From assembly GCA_963677655.1 (NCBI GenBank), contig OY782088.1: a stretch of 64,000 nucleotides of DNA; one strand, given 5' to 3'. The notes beneath the pieces were generated by a model that saw nothing but the letters and a program-made list of their open reading frames with translations, did not search any database and was not told the origin of the DNA. Position numbers and translations under genes: made by a program. Each line of letters begins with the position of its first letter. Within the stretch, counting starts at the first letter, position 1. Shown in pieces: positions 7,749 to 16,956 of the stretch. This DNA is from Saccharicrinis sp963677655. GTDB taxonomy: Bacteria > Bacteroidota > Bacteroidia > Bacteroidales > Marinilabiliaceae.

Positions 7749-10700
7749 TTATTTCCTAATTCTTATTGGATAAGCAGGTCGTACTGGATCTTTAGGTGGG
7801 TTTTCTTCTAATTGTTTCATAATAATTTCAATGGCTTTTTCTAATTGAGGATCCTGGCCTTTTATAATATTTTTTGGCCATTGTTCAACTTCGATATCAG
7901 GTTCTACACCAACATTTTCTACTCCAAAACCTTCCTCTTCTGTCCAAAACGCTAAATTAGGTGCTGTTACAACTCCTCCATCAATAAATTCAGGATATCC
8001 GGTTATACCAACTAATCCTCCCCATGTTCGTGTTCCAACAATAGTTCCTAATTGAAACTTTCGGAACATCCAAGGTAAATAATCTCCCCCTGATCCTGCT
8101 CCTTCATTTATTAGCATTACTTTAGGACCTTGAATAGATGCATTAGGAGCTTTCAGATCTTTTCCATATCTAAAATTCCAGTGAGATTGATATGGTCGTT
8201 TTAAAATATCAATATAATAATCTGCTAATTGACCTCCCCCATTATATCTTTCATCAATAATAATTGCCTTTTTATTTACTTGAGGAAAGAAATAACGTTT
8301 AAAATAGTCATGTCCTTCAACTGTTGTGTTTGGAACATAAACATAAGCTACCTGACCATTAGTAAGTTTGTCAACTTTTTTAAGGTTTGATTCTACCCAA
8401 TCGCGTCTTCGTAATGAATACTCATTTTTTAAGGGTACAACACTAACTGTTTTTGGATTACTACCATCAGCATTCTTACTTATCTCTATTTCAACTATTT
8501 TATCTGCTTTATTCTCAAAAAAACTAAAAAAATTATCTGATGCAAATACAGGTTTATTATTGATAGAAATTATAAAATCGCCTTCATTAACATTAACGCC
8601 TGGTTCGGTGAGTGGAGATCTTAAATCGGGGGTCCAGTTTAGTCCACCATATATTTTTTTAATTTGGTACCTATTATTAACTATATTATAATCAGCACCC
8701 AATAATCCTACTGAAACTTTTGGTGGTATCTGGTATTTATCTCCTCTGTTTGCAAAACGATGATGACCAACAGATAATTCACTAAACATCCATTGCATAA
8801 CTCTATATAAATCACTTCTACATGAAATATCTTTTAAAAATACTGAGTATTTTTCTTTCATAGCATTCCAATCGCAACCATGCATGCCTGGATCATAAAA
8901 ATAATCTCTATTAACTCTCCATGCCTCATTAAAAATATTACTCCACTCCTGTGTAGGATTAATTTTAATTTCTATCTGTTCTGTTTTAAGATTGTCTTTT
9001 TCTGGTTTTACACCCACCTCTGCAATACCATAATTATCTTTATTTTTATAAATGATTTTTTTCTTATCAGAGGATAATTCAAAGAAGTTAACTTCCATTA
9101 ATTCTTTTTCTTCTTTATCTTTTAATGTATAGATCATAAGCGGATCAGGATCTCCATACTTTTTATTTAATTTTTCTACCAGATATAAAAGTTTACCTTC
9201 CTCTGAACACTTTAGGTTGTAATAAGCTTTTGGCTTAAGAGGTAATGAAATTATTCTTTCATTAAAACCATCCCAATCTATTTCAATATTAACATTTTCT
9301 TCATTTTTCTTTTCTTTATCATCCTTTTCAGACTCTAAATTCTTTTCAGACTCAATATCATTTTCTTTTGCAATGGGGGATTTTATATCATTTTTTAGTG
9401 TTACTAAATATATTGAATTGGTCATTTTCATATCAATACTTGATTGATCAAAACCATTTAAAACAGGACCTGCATCTGTAGATGCTAACATGTAAAGATA
9501 CTTTCCACTAGGATCAAATATGACTTCAGATACAGAAGATAAACCATCAGATAAAGGATAAGATTTGCTTTCTTCTAATGAATAGATAAAAGCTTTTTGA
9601 TAATTTGTTTCAATAAATTTAATATAAGTTATCCATTTAGAATCAGGAGACCAGGAACTAAAGAGATCATAAGTAGGTCCACCAACATAAATTGGGTTGG
9701 TTGCAATTTTTTTTAGTTCAGATGTTTCTATATTAAATAAATAAAAATTACGGCCATTATCAACAAAACACATTTTTTTACTGTTAGGTGCCCAATGGAT
9801 ATGATTATAAAATCCTGTGCCATTAATATTTATCTTTTTTACACTTCCCTTTTTTAAATCTTTTAGATGTAATTGATATTCTCCGGATTCATCTGAAAAA
9901 TAAGCTATTGTTTTTGTATCAGGAGACCATGCAGGAGATTTTTCATGTATACCCGGTGTTTGTGTTAAATTTGACATATCTCCCTTTTCTGCAGGAAGCG
10001 TTATAATATCTCCTCTAAAATCAAAAACAGCTCTTACTCCTGAAGGAGAAATATCTACACTCCTGATATATTTATTTCCTGAAACATATCTGGATCTTAA
10101 TTCTAATAAATCAGTACTTATGGAAATTTGTAGTTTTCTACTTTTTTCTCCTATCCTATCAAAGACATGCAATGTACCTGCTTGTTCAAATAAAACTCTG
10201 TTTTTAATACATGCAATATTTAGTACAGGATAATCATCAAAAAAAGTATGTTGAGTAATTTTTTTATTAATCGTATTATAAGAGTATATATTAAACTCGC
10301 CATTACGATCACTAAGAAAATATATATCATTTAAAATCCATTGAGGATTATAATCATTACACCCGCCTTCTGGTTTAGGTATTACTTCTACATCATGATT
10401 TGCTACATTATAAATCCATAGTTTAGATTGAGTACCACCACGATAATTTTTCCATTGATGAAAAACTTCCATTACTGGGGAATAAACTATATAATTTCCA
10501 TCGGGAGAATAACTTGATGTAAATGCAGTTGGTATTGGCAGTTCAATAGGATTTCCTCCCTCTATAGAAACAGAATATAACTTAGCATATCTATTGGTAA
10601 AAACATTTCTTTGCGAGTTAAATAAAATTGATTTTCCATCTGGAGTAAAACCTCTAACTATATCTTTATATGGATGCCAAGTCAAACGTTTGGGAATACC

Positions 10701-10997
10701 TCCGGTGGAAGGGATGATAAAAACATCCATATTGCCATCATATTCAGCACTAAAGGCTATAAATTTTGCGTCAGGTGAAAAAAAAGGATGAGACTCAACT
10801 CCTTCATCAATTGTTAAACGTCGTGGATTGTTACCTTCGGAATCAGCAATCCATAAATCTTCAGCATATATAAATGCGATATTATTTTCAGAAATTGCAG
10901 GACTATGCATCAATTTGGTTTCTACCTGGTTTTGAGCATAATTGTTAAAAGATAAGGCAAGTAATAATAATATAACAATAGAAAAAGACTTTTTCAT
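7749..10997 (-). CDS. Tricorn-like S41 family peptidase with beta-propellers and PDZ domain
   Basis: A 1082-residue exported protease. A Sec signal (FSIVILLLLALSFNNYAQ) is followed by WD40/PD40-type propeller repeats (recurrent SPDxKxIxYxS, for example SPDAKFIAFSAEYDG and SPDTKTIAYFSDESG). Next come an acidic linker of Glu/Lys (about 545-575), a PDZ domain (about 740-830, GDFIISINNKPVF) and a C-terminal S41 core. The nucleophile lies in NEGAGSGGDYLPW, the Tricorn-type Ser-Asp motif. Tricorn proteases trim peptides; the signal peptide indicates a periplasmic role here, perhaps in peptide scavenging. The gene is converging with the beta-barrel gene and has an IS4 element just upstream, which may have changed its original promoter. 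The start codon sits at the edge of an mRNA hairpin. Confidence 0.9.
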   Translation of the reverse strand: MKKSFSIVILLLLALSFNNYAQNQVETKLMHSPAISENNIAFIYAEDLWIADSEGNNPRRLTIDEGVESHPFFSPDAKFIAFSAEYDGNMDVFIIPSTGGIPKRLTWHPYKDIVRGFTPDGKSILFNSQRNVFTNRYAKLYSVSIEGGNPIELPIPTAFTSSYSPDGNYIVYSPVMEVFHQWKNYRGGTQSKLWIYNVANHDVEVIPKPEGGCNDYNPQWILNDIYFLSDRNGEFNIYSYNTINKKITQHTFFDDYPVLNIACIKNRVLFEQAGTLHVFDRIGEKSRKLQISISTDLLELRSRYVSGNKYIRSVDISPSGVRAVFDFRGDIITLPAEKGDMSNLTQTPGIHEKSPAWSPDTKTIAYFSDESGEYQLHLKDLKKGSVKKININGTGFYNHIHWAPNSKKMCFVDNGRNFYLFNIETSELKKIATNPIYVGGPTYDLFSSWSPDSKWITYIKFIETNYQKAFIYSLEESKSYPLSDGLSSVSEVIFDPSGKYLYMLASTDAGPVLNGFDQSSIDMKMTNSIYLVTLKNDIKSPIAKENDIESEKNLESEKDDKEKKNEENVNIEIDWDGFNERIISLPLKPKAYYNLKCSEEGKLLYLVEKLNKKYGDPDPLMIYTLKDKEEKELMEVNFFELSSDKKKIIYKNKDNYGIAEVGVKPEKDNLKTEQIEIKINPTQEWSNIFNEAWRVNRDYFYDPGMHGCDWNAMKEKYSVFLKDISCRSDLYRVMQWMFSELSVGHHRFANRGDKYQIPPKVSVGLLGADYNIVNNRYQIKKIYGGLNWTPDLRSPLTEPGVNVNEGDFIISINNKPVFASDNFFSFFENKADKIVEIEISKNADGSNPKTVSVVPLKNEYSLRRRDWVESNLKKVDKLTNGQVAYVYVPNTTVEGHDYFKRYFFPQVNKKAIIIDERYNGGGQLADYYIDILKRPYQSHWNFRYGKDLKAPNASIQGPKVMLINEGAGSGGDYLPWMFRKFQLGTIVGTRTWGGLVGITGYPEFIDGGVVTAPNLAFWTEEEGFGVENVGVEPDIEVEQWPKNIIKGQDPQLEKAIEIIMKQLEENPPKDPVRPAYPIRIRK

Positions 10998-11037
10998 GGC
11001 ACTGGATTTAGTTATTTTATTGTTAGTCCAATGCCAT
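10996..11037 (-). promoter_or_regulatory. Hairpin over the start codon of the Tricorn-like gene
   Basis: In the mRNA, AUGGCAUUGGA can pair with UCCAGUGCCAU over 11 bases (one G-U pair) around a loop of about 20 bases. The 3' arm ends in the first two bases of the start codon. The 5' arm itself reads as a tiny ORF, Met-Ala-Leu-Asp-stop. Together these suggest control of translation initiation, which is an inference. Confidence 0.45.
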
Positions 11038-11099
11038 TAAATGTAATTAAACATTATATCAATGTCAATCCTTTAATTATAGCCACTTAGATAATATTG

Positions 11100-11108
11100 A
11101 TGGAAAAT
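11100..11108. repeat. Left 9-bp target duplication of the IS4 element
   Basis: ATGGAAAAT here is identical to 12321-12329 on the other side of the element. Confidence 0.85.
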
Positions 11109-12206
11109 CTAAGTACATGACAAAACTTTATAACATTCACATAAATCATTGTTGTTAATTGGATTACTTAATGCATGAGCAATTCTGATTAAACCATATT
11201 TAAAGAAACTATAAGCCCTTCTACCATGTTTTTTCACCCTGATCGGCTTAATGTTCTCATGTTTGTCAATCCCTGCTAAATATACCCAAACAAAAGCAAT
11301 TGATACAACAGCCAAAAGTTTAGCAATGCGTTCCAAGTCTGTCAAATGGGTATCTTCAAGGTTAAAGCCACTGGATTTCATGGCTCTAAACATGGTTTCG
11401 ATCTGCCATCGCTCTTTATAATTAATCAAAGCCTGATCATATTGATTAAACGAAGCGATAATGGTAAATTCTACTTTGCCAGTGATTTTATTAAAGGATT
11501 TTGCTCCAGATAAGTATACTAGATTCTTACCTAGATAATAGAGTTTATCACAATGTTTGTAAGACCCAATTTTCATATTATTGAACAGCCAAAAGGCCTT
11601 TATAGGAGTTTTGCCATGACGATGCACCATCATATTGTTCCGGATGCGAATGTAAAATGGAATATTTTGACGAATAAGATTTTCAAACCATTCTTCGCCT
11701 ATAAATTCCCTATCCGCCATAAAAGCTTTAATATTTTGGGTACCAAAGAACTGAACATATGTGTCCAACACCTCTTTTCGCTCCAAGGCATTGGAATTAC
11801 CTCTTTTTGGAAGGAGTTTCCATATCAACGGAATAGAAACTCCTTTGTAACAAACGCTCAGCATCAGTATGTTGATATCGGTTTTGCCAAACTTCCAATT
11901 GGTTCTGTCCATGCTAAGCATATAAGGAGGCTCATCTGGCAATAAACTATAAATTAAACGTGTAAATATCAGTGGGTCAAAGGAAAATTCAGAAAAGAAC
12001 CGTTGCACTCGCCGTAGGCTTGATTCATGCTCTACACTAGAACTAAAACCTTGAGCAAGTTTTACATATGAAACGGTTTGGAATTTTATCATGCTATTGA
12101 TAATAATGAGCAAGCATTTAATCCTTGCCTTGTGCCAATTGGTTGTTGCCTTGAACAACTCAAATAATTGAGTATTTTTACTGTCTACCTTGGTATTCGT
12201 ATGCAT
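11109..12206 (-). CDS. IS4-family transposase (DDE)
   Basis: A complete 365-residue transposase. The three catalytic acids are visible: Asp in YMLSMDRTNWKFG, Asp in AFMADREFIGEEW, and Glu in the YREK-type signature YKERWQIETMFRAMKSSGF. The N-terminus (LFELFKATTNWHKARIKCLL and LRRVQRFFSEF) is the helical DNA-binding part of this IS4 subgroup, and the C-terminal helix holds VSIAFVWVYLAG, common in the group. The frame is intact. The antisense strand of this gene contains a 130-codon open frame without recognisable content. Confidence 0.95.
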   Translation of the reverse strand: MHTNTKVDSKNTQLFELFKATTNWHKARIKCLLIIINSMIKFQTVSYVKLAQGFSSSVEHESSLRRVQRFFSEFSFDPLIFTRLIYSLLPDEPPYMLSMDRTNWKFGKTDINILMLSVCYKGVSIPLIWKLLPKRGNSNALERKEVLDTYVQFFGTQNIKAFMADREFIGEEWFENLIRQNIPFYIRIRNNMMVHRHGKTPIKAFWLFNNMKIGSYKHCDKLYYLGKNLVYLSGAKSFNKITGKVEFTIIASFNQYDQALINYKERWQIETMFRAMKSSGFNLEDTHLTDLERIAKLLAVVSIAFVWVYLAGIDKHENIKPIRVKKHGRRAYSFFKYGLIRIAHALSNPINNNDLCECYKVLSCT

Positions 12207-12320
12207 TACAAAATGATGTGAGAATCTTTTGTAAGATACTGAATATTAAGGTTTTAAGCAAGGAAATTGCGTGCTTATTTTGCTGATTTTCAATTATTTA
12301 TAGTTTTGTCATGTACTAAA
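11109..12320 (-). mobile_element. IS4-family insertion sequence (complete)
   Basis: A 1212-bp element. Its terminal repeats share AGTACATGACAAAACT at both ends (from 11112 and, in reverse, to 12317). It is flanked by a perfect 9-base direct repeat ATGGAAAAT at 11100-11108 and 12321-12329. The transposase fills nearly the whole element, and its TAG stop is formed by the first three bases of the left end. The intact target duplication and open frame suggest a fairly recent insertion between the Tricorn-like gene and the PhnP-like gene. Confidence 0.9.
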
Positions 12321-12329
12321 ATGGAAAAT
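12321..12329. repeat. Right 9-bp target duplication of the IS4 element
   Basis: ATGGAAAAT, identical to 11100-11108. It lies 24 bases downstream of the PhnP-like gene's stop, so that gene is not damaged. Confidence 0.85.
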
Positions 12330-12352
12330 ATATAACCATATAAATTTTTCTT

Positions 12353-13117
12353 TTAATGTATTTCAATAACTAAACCGTCGTATGCTAAATGTATGTTTTT
12401 AGGTAATTGAGGATCCTCCTCTGTGTATAATCCCAGTTGATGAGAGATATGTGTTACAAAGCCAAGTTGGGGATTTACTTTTTGAATAACTTCTACAGCT
12501 TCGTTCAAACAATAATGTGAAACATGAGGCTCTTTTCTGACACCATTAACAACGACAACTCTTGATCCTTTAACTTTTTCCAATTCACTATCTGATATAT
12601 AATTAAAATCAGTTAAATATGTAAAATCAGCTATTCTATAACCTAAAACAGGTAAGTGTAAATGTTTACCTCTAATTGGAATTATGTTTATATCATTAAT
12701 AAAAAATGGTTCTTCAGTTATAGTATTTAAATCTATTTTAGGAACACCTGGATAAGGTTTTTCAGCAAAAGCATAACTAAACTCAGTTATTAGTGCATTT
12801 ATAACTCTGTTTTCAGCAAATACATCAACATGCCTTTTATTAACCCAATTGAATGCTCTTACATCATCTAAACCTGCAATATGATCTTTATGCTCATGGG
12901 TAAATAAAATACCGTCTAACTTTCTTACATTTGCTCTAAGCATTTGTTGTCTGAAATCAGGTCCGGTATCAATAACCAGCGTATTATTTTCTATTTCGAT
13001 TAATACAGAAGAACGTAAGCGTTTATCTTTTTCATCTGTTGATTTGCAAACCTTACAATCACATGCTATTACAGGTACACCCTGAGAAGTTCCGGTTCCT
13101 AAAAAAGTAATTTTCAA
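12353..13117 (-). CDS. MBL-fold metallohydrolase, PhnP-like
   Basis: A 254-residue cytoplasmic metallo-beta-lactamase-fold hydrolase. MKITFLGTGTSQGVPVIACDC is the typical start of the PhnP/phosphoribosyl cyclic phosphodiesterase group, with the paired cysteines CDCKVCK that bind a structural zinc in PhnP. The catalytic metal motif is FTHEHKDHIAG (HxHxDH), and later ligands are seen in TDFNYISDS, VNGVRKEPHVSHYC and THISHQLG. In E. coli, PhnP hydrolyses a cyclic intermediate of phosphonate breakdown, but no phn genes are present here, so the substrate is uncertain. ATG 13117 starts the conserved fold directly. The gene is divergent from glycerate kinase. Confidence 0.85.
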   Translation of the reverse strand: MKITFLGTGTSQGVPVIACDCKVCKSTDEKDKRLRSSVLIEIENNTLVIDTGPDFRQQMLRANVRKLDGILFTHEHKDHIAGLDDVRAFNWVNKRHVDVFAENRVINALITEFSYAFAEKPYPGVPKIDLNTITEEPFFINDINIIPIRGKHLHLPVLGYRIADFTYLTDFNYISDSELEKVKGSRVVVVNGVRKEPHVSHYCLNEAVEVIQKVNPQLGFVTHISHQLGLYTEEDPQLPKNIHLAYDGLVIEIH

Positions 13118-13142
13118 TATTCACTTATTTTAATTCGTCAAT

Positions 13143-13150
13143 CAAAGATA
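13143..13150 (-). promoter_or_regulatory. Candidate -7 box for the PhnP-like gene
   Basis: The minus strand reads TATCTTTG, matching TANNTTTG, 26 bases before the ATG at 13117. No clear -33 box. Confidence 0.4.
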
Positions 13151-13210
13151 CAAAATCACTACTAATGTGATTTAAAATTATAATATTTACAATAAAACTG
13201 CAGTTTTGAA

Positions 13211-14335
13211 ATGACAAAGATTGTAATCGCTCCTGATAAATTTAAAGGTTCTCTAACAGGTATAGAATTTTGTACTGAAGTAGAGAAAGCTCTGAAACAA
13301 TATTGTAACGTTTTAGATATTATTAAATTACCATTGGCTGATGGTGGTGATGGAACGGTAGACGTTTTAAATTACTACATGAAAGGGGAATTAATTAGTG
13401 TTGAAGTTCATGATCCTTTGGGTAAACGCATAAATGCTAAGTATTTTTATTCAAAATCAAAAGAAGTTGCTTTTATTGAAATGGCTGAAGCTTCCGGTTT
13501 GAAATTATTAAAAAAGGAGGAGATAAATCCATTAGAAACATCAACATTTGGTACCGGTGAATTAATTCTGAATGCTATAAATCAAGGTGCAAAGCAAATC
13601 ATTCTAGGAATTGGAGGAAGTGCTACAAATGATTGTGGAATGGGTATGGCTCGAGCCTTAGGTTATCGTTTTTATGATAACTCAGATAATGAGTTAAAAG
13701 GGATAGGTTCTGATTTAAATATTCTTTCTCATATTAATTGCTCTGATATTCATCCAGAATTAAAAAACATTAAGTTTTCGGTAGCATGTGATGTGGATAA
13801 TCCATTATATGGAACTAAAGGTGCTGCATATATTTATGCGCCTCAAAAGGGAGCTGATCCAATTATGGTAAAGCAACTTGATGAAGGATTAAAAAATTTC
13901 AATCGGTTATCAAAAAGATACTTTTCTATTGATTTTCAAGAACTAAAAGGTTCTGGTGCTGCAGGAGGTTTAGGTGCAGGGGCTGTATTGTTTTTAAATG
14001 CTGAATTAAAATCCGGAATTGATTTAATAATGAGTATTTCAGATTTTAAAAAGCATATTTTGGGAGCCGATTGGATTATAACTGGCGAAGGAAAAATGGA
14101 TTTACAAACTTTATCTGGCAAGGTAATTTCGGGTATACTGAGGTCTGTTTCAAATCAAAAACTAGCAGTGTTTTGTGGAAGTAATGAAATTGAAGCTTCA
14201 GTATTAAAACAATATAATATAGAGTATATCAATGAAATAATAAGATATGCGAAAAATATGGATGATTCAGTCCTGAATGCTTCAAATTATATTAGAGAAG
14301 CTGTACGTGATTTTTGTAAAACGATCAATGGATAG
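13211..14335 (+). CDS. Glycerate kinase (type I)
   Basis: A 374-residue glycerate kinase of the GarK/GlxK type, which phosphorylates D-glycerate with ATP (to 2- or 3-phosphoglycerate) and feeds lower glycolysis. Diagnostic sequences are the N-terminal IVIAPDKFKGSLTG, PLADGGDGTVDVL, FGTGELILNAINQGAKQIILGIGGSATNDCG, and the C-terminal GSGAAGGLGAG and DWIITGEGKMDLQTLSGK. Length is normal for the family. ATG 13211 is immediately before the conserved start. No glyoxylate or glucarate genes flank it, so the source of glycerate (serine or photorespiration-like routes) is unknown. It may be transcribed alone; 178 bases separate it from the next gene. Confidence 0.95.
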   Translation: MTKIVIAPDKFKGSLTGIEFCTEVEKALKQYCNVLDIIKLPLADGGDGTVDVLNYYMKGELISVEVHDPLGKRINAKYFYSKSKEVAFIEMAEASGLKLLKKEEINPLETSTFGTGELILNAINQGAKQIILGIGGSATNDCGMGMARALGYRFYDNSDNELKGIGSDLNILSHINCSDIHPELKNIKFSVACDVDNPLYGTKGAAYIYAPQKGADPIMVKQLDEGLKNFNRLSKRYFSIDFQELKGSGAAGGLGAGAVLFLNAELKSGIDLIMSISDFKKHILGADWIITGEGKMDLQTLSGKVISGILRSVSNQKLAVFCGSNEIEASVLKQYNIEYINEIIRYAKNMDDSVLNASNYIREAVRDFCKTING

Positions 14336-14513
14336 TTTTTATGAAATTACAGTCTGAATAATCATCCAAAACACTCCACTCCTAAAATAAATACTCTTCA
14401 TTTTTACACTTATACATTTTTAATAAAACACATATCAATCTTATAATAGAAATCAATAAACATTTTCAATTAATATTGGTTACTACTTGTAAATATTATG
14501 AGAGAGCATTGTT

Positions 14514-16100
14514 ATGAGCGCTATTGAGGAGAAACTGAATATTTATCTTGATCTTGGAATACCCAAAGAGGTGGCTGAGTTTAAGATGAGAATTCAGCAG
14601 ATTTTAAATCAAAACAAAGAGAAAAAAGACCAACATAAGAAAAAAGGTAAATTATTAGTTCATGAAAGAATTGATCTATTGATTGATGAAAATTCTCCGT
14701 TTTTGGAATTATCTCAATTGGCAGCTTATGATCAATACAATAATAATTTTCCATCAGCAGGAATAATTACAGGAATAGGATATATTCATGGACGAGAAAC
14801 AATGATCATTGCTAATGATGCTACTGCAAAAGGTGGAACGTATATTGAGGAAACCATAAAAAAGCATATTAGAGCACAGGAAATTGCCTATGAAAATAAT
14901 TTAGGTTGTGTTTACCTGGTAGATTCAGGAGGAATTTTTTTACCCGAACAAGCTAATGTATTCCCGGATAAAAATGATTTTGGACGGATTTTTTATAATC
15001 AAGCCAGATTATCAGCACAAGGTATTCCTCAAATTAGTATTGTAATGGGTTCTTGTACAGCAGGTGGTGCTTATATACCAGCTATGAGTGACGAAACCAT
15101 AATAGTAAAAAATCAAGGGACTATATTTTTAGGTGGACCACCATTGGTTAAGGCTGCTACCGGAGAGGAAGTTAGCGCTGAAGAACTTGGAGGTGGAGAA
15201 ATGCACACTTCACAATCAGGAGTGGCTGATCATTTGGCTGAAGATGACCATCATGCCATTGAAATATGTCGTAATATTTTTCAATATCTACCTGAAAATA
15301 TAAAGAAAAGAGACTGTAGTGATTTTAAAATAACATATAATGTTTCTCCAACAGAGATATATAACGAAATTCCGGAAGCTGGAAAGTACAATAAGGATGT
15401 CAGAAAGCTTATTCAACTGATTGTAGATGAAAATAGTTATACAGAATTTAAGCCTGATTATGGAAATACATTAGTTACAAGTTTTGCCTCAATTAATGGT
15501 TTTAAAGTTGGTATTTTAGCTAATAATGGCATTTTGTTTTCAGAATCATCTCAAAAAGGAGCACATTTTATCCAACTATGTAATCAACGCGAAATACCTA
15601 TGGTGTTTTTGCAAAACATTACAGGGTTTATGGTCGGAAAAGATTATGAACGTATGGGTATAGCAAAAGATGGAGCTAAAATGGTTAATGCACTGGCAAA
15701 TAGCAAAGTGCCATTTTTCACCATTATTATTGGAGGAAGTTATGGGGCTGGTAATTATGCAATGGGCGGTCGGGCTTTTGGTCCTCGCCTTCTTTTTTCC
15801 TGGCCATCAGCGAGCATTTCAGTAATGGGCCCACAGCAAGCTGCAGATGTACTTACTACTATTAAAAAAGATCAGGATCTTAAAAAAGGTACTAAAAGTA
15901 ACGATAGTGACATTGAAGTAATGCGACAAAAGATCATGGAGGGATTTAAAAAGGAAGCATCCCCTTATTTTGCTACCAGTAGAATTTGGGATGATGGAAT
16001 CATTGATCCTGCTGATACCAGAATGGTGTTATCGATTGGTTTAAAAATGGCACAAAACCAACCAAATCAAAAAGGTGATTACGGAGTTTTCAGAATGTAA
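14514..16100 (+). CDS. mccB: Methylcrotonyl-CoA carboxylase, carboxyltransferase (beta) subunit
   Basis: A 528-residue carboxyltransferase subunit that transfers CO2 from biotin to 3-methylcrotonyl-CoA, the fourth step of leucine breakdown. The crotonase-fold halves contain GIGYIHGRETMIIANDATAKGG, GSCTAGGAYIPAMSDE, and the segment GGPPLVKAATGEEVSAEELGG followed by GGEMHTSQSGVADHLAEDDHHA. The Asp in GVAD and the DDHHA run resemble MCC-beta more than propionyl-CoA carboxylase beta. The C-terminal half has GGSYGAGNYAMGGRAFGPR. The neighbouring hydratase and biotin subunit make the assignment firm. It is the first gene of a long co-directional series. Confidence 0.9.
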   Translation: MSAIEEKLNIYLDLGIPKEVAEFKMRIQQILNQNKEKKDQHKKKGKLLVHERIDLLIDENSPFLELSQLAAYDQYNNNFPSAGIITGIGYIHGRETMIIANDATAKGGTYIEETIKKHIRAQEIAYENNLGCVYLVDSGGIFLPEQANVFPDKNDFGRIFYNQARLSAQGIPQISIVMGSCTAGGAYIPAMSDETIIVKNQGTIFLGGPPLVKAATGEEVSAEELGGGEMHTSQSGVADHLAEDDHHAIEICRNIFQYLPENIKKRDCSDFKITYNVSPTEIYNEIPEAGKYNKDVRKLIQLIVDENSYTEFKPDYGNTLVTSFASINGFKVGILANNGILFSESSQKGAHFIQLCNQREIPMVFLQNITGFMVGKDYERMGIAKDGAKMVNALANSKVPFFTIIIGGSYGAGNYAMGGRAFGPRLLFSWPSASISVMGPQQAADVLTTIKKDQDLKKGTKSNDSDIEVMRQKIMEGFKKEASPYFATSRIWDDGIIDPADTRMVLSIGLKMAQNQPNQKGDYGVFRM

Positions 16101-16170
16101 TTACATATTGATATAATATACTGATAATACACATATTGACATTTAATTTTATCTATGTAAAAAATCAATA

Positions 16171-16956
16171 ATGAAGACAATAAATTTTTCAATAATAGAT
16201 CAAATTGCATATCTGGAATTAAATAGACCGGAAAAAAGAAACGCTCTTAATAAAGAAATGATCAAAGAGATTATTTCTACGCTTAAGGAAATCAAAGGTA
16301 ACAGAACCTTTAAGGTATTGGTTATTCACGGTAGTGAAAATAATTTTTGTTCCGGGGCAGATCTTGAATGGATGAAGCATGGCATTACTCAAACCAAAAG
16401 CGAAAATATCAATGATGCAAAACTATTTAATAGTTTGTACGAAAATATATACACCTTCCCTACCCCTGTTGTTTGTGAAGTTCAGAAATCAGCATTTGGT
16501 GGAGCTGTAGGAATTATCGCTTGTAGTGATATTGTTATTAGCGAGAAAGACTCCATGTTTGGATTTCCTGAGGTACAGCTAGGTTTGATTCCAGCTACCA
16601 TTTCTCCATATATTCTGAAAAAAATGGGAAGCAGCAATACAAGGAAAAGGCTTTTATTACCACAACCATTTACAGCCCAGGAGGCTTTAAATGAAGGATT
16701 AATCCATTTTATATCAGATAAGAATAACATTAGAGAAGATACAATTAGAATCGCTAAAAATATAGCAAAAGGCGCTCCGAATGCTTTAATCCAAACTAAA
16801 GCATTACTACAAAGTTTAGAAGACAGTAGTAATGATGAAGAAACAACCTTTTTGTATTGTGCCAGAATTATCGCTGGAGCCAGAATATCAAAAGAGGGGC
16901 AAGAAGGAGTTACTGCATTTTTAGAAAAAAGAAAACCAGTGTGGAATCATGAATAA
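16171..16956 (+). CDS. liuC: Enoyl-CoA hydratase, probable methylglutaconyl-CoA hydratase
   Basis: A 261-residue crotonase-superfamily enzyme. The oxyanion-hole signatures are FCSGADLEWMKHG (first peptide NH) and KSAFGGAVGIIACSDI (second). FGFPEVQLGLIPATISPYIL contains the position of the catalytic acid. Placed between the two carboxylase subunits, it probably hydrates 3-methylglutaconyl-CoA to HMG-CoA, as LiuC does; sequence alone cannot exclude another enoyl-CoA. Its last 8 bases overlap the start of the biotin subunit gene, which indicates translational coupling. Confidence 0.85.
   Translation: MKTINFSIIDQIAYLELNRPEKRNALNKEMIKEIISTLKEIKGNRTFKVLVIHGSENNFCSGADLEWMKHGITQTKSENINDAKLFNSLYENIYTFPTPVVCEVQKSAFGGAVGIIACSDIVISEKDSMFGFPEVQLGLIPATISPYILKKMGSSNTRKRLLLPQPFTAQEALNEGLIHFISDKNNIREDTIRIAKNIAKGAPNALIQTKALLQSLEDSSNDEETTFLYCARIIAGARISKEGQEGVTAFLEKRKPVWNHE

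Noticed and set aside
8368..8691. Antisense 107-codon frame over the Tricorn-like gene
   Set aside because: Shadow of the protease gene, with low-complexity Leu/Ser/Ile content.
11553..11945. Antisense 130-codon open frame over the IS4 transposase
   Set aside because: It lies entirely opposite a well-supported transposase and shows no domain content.
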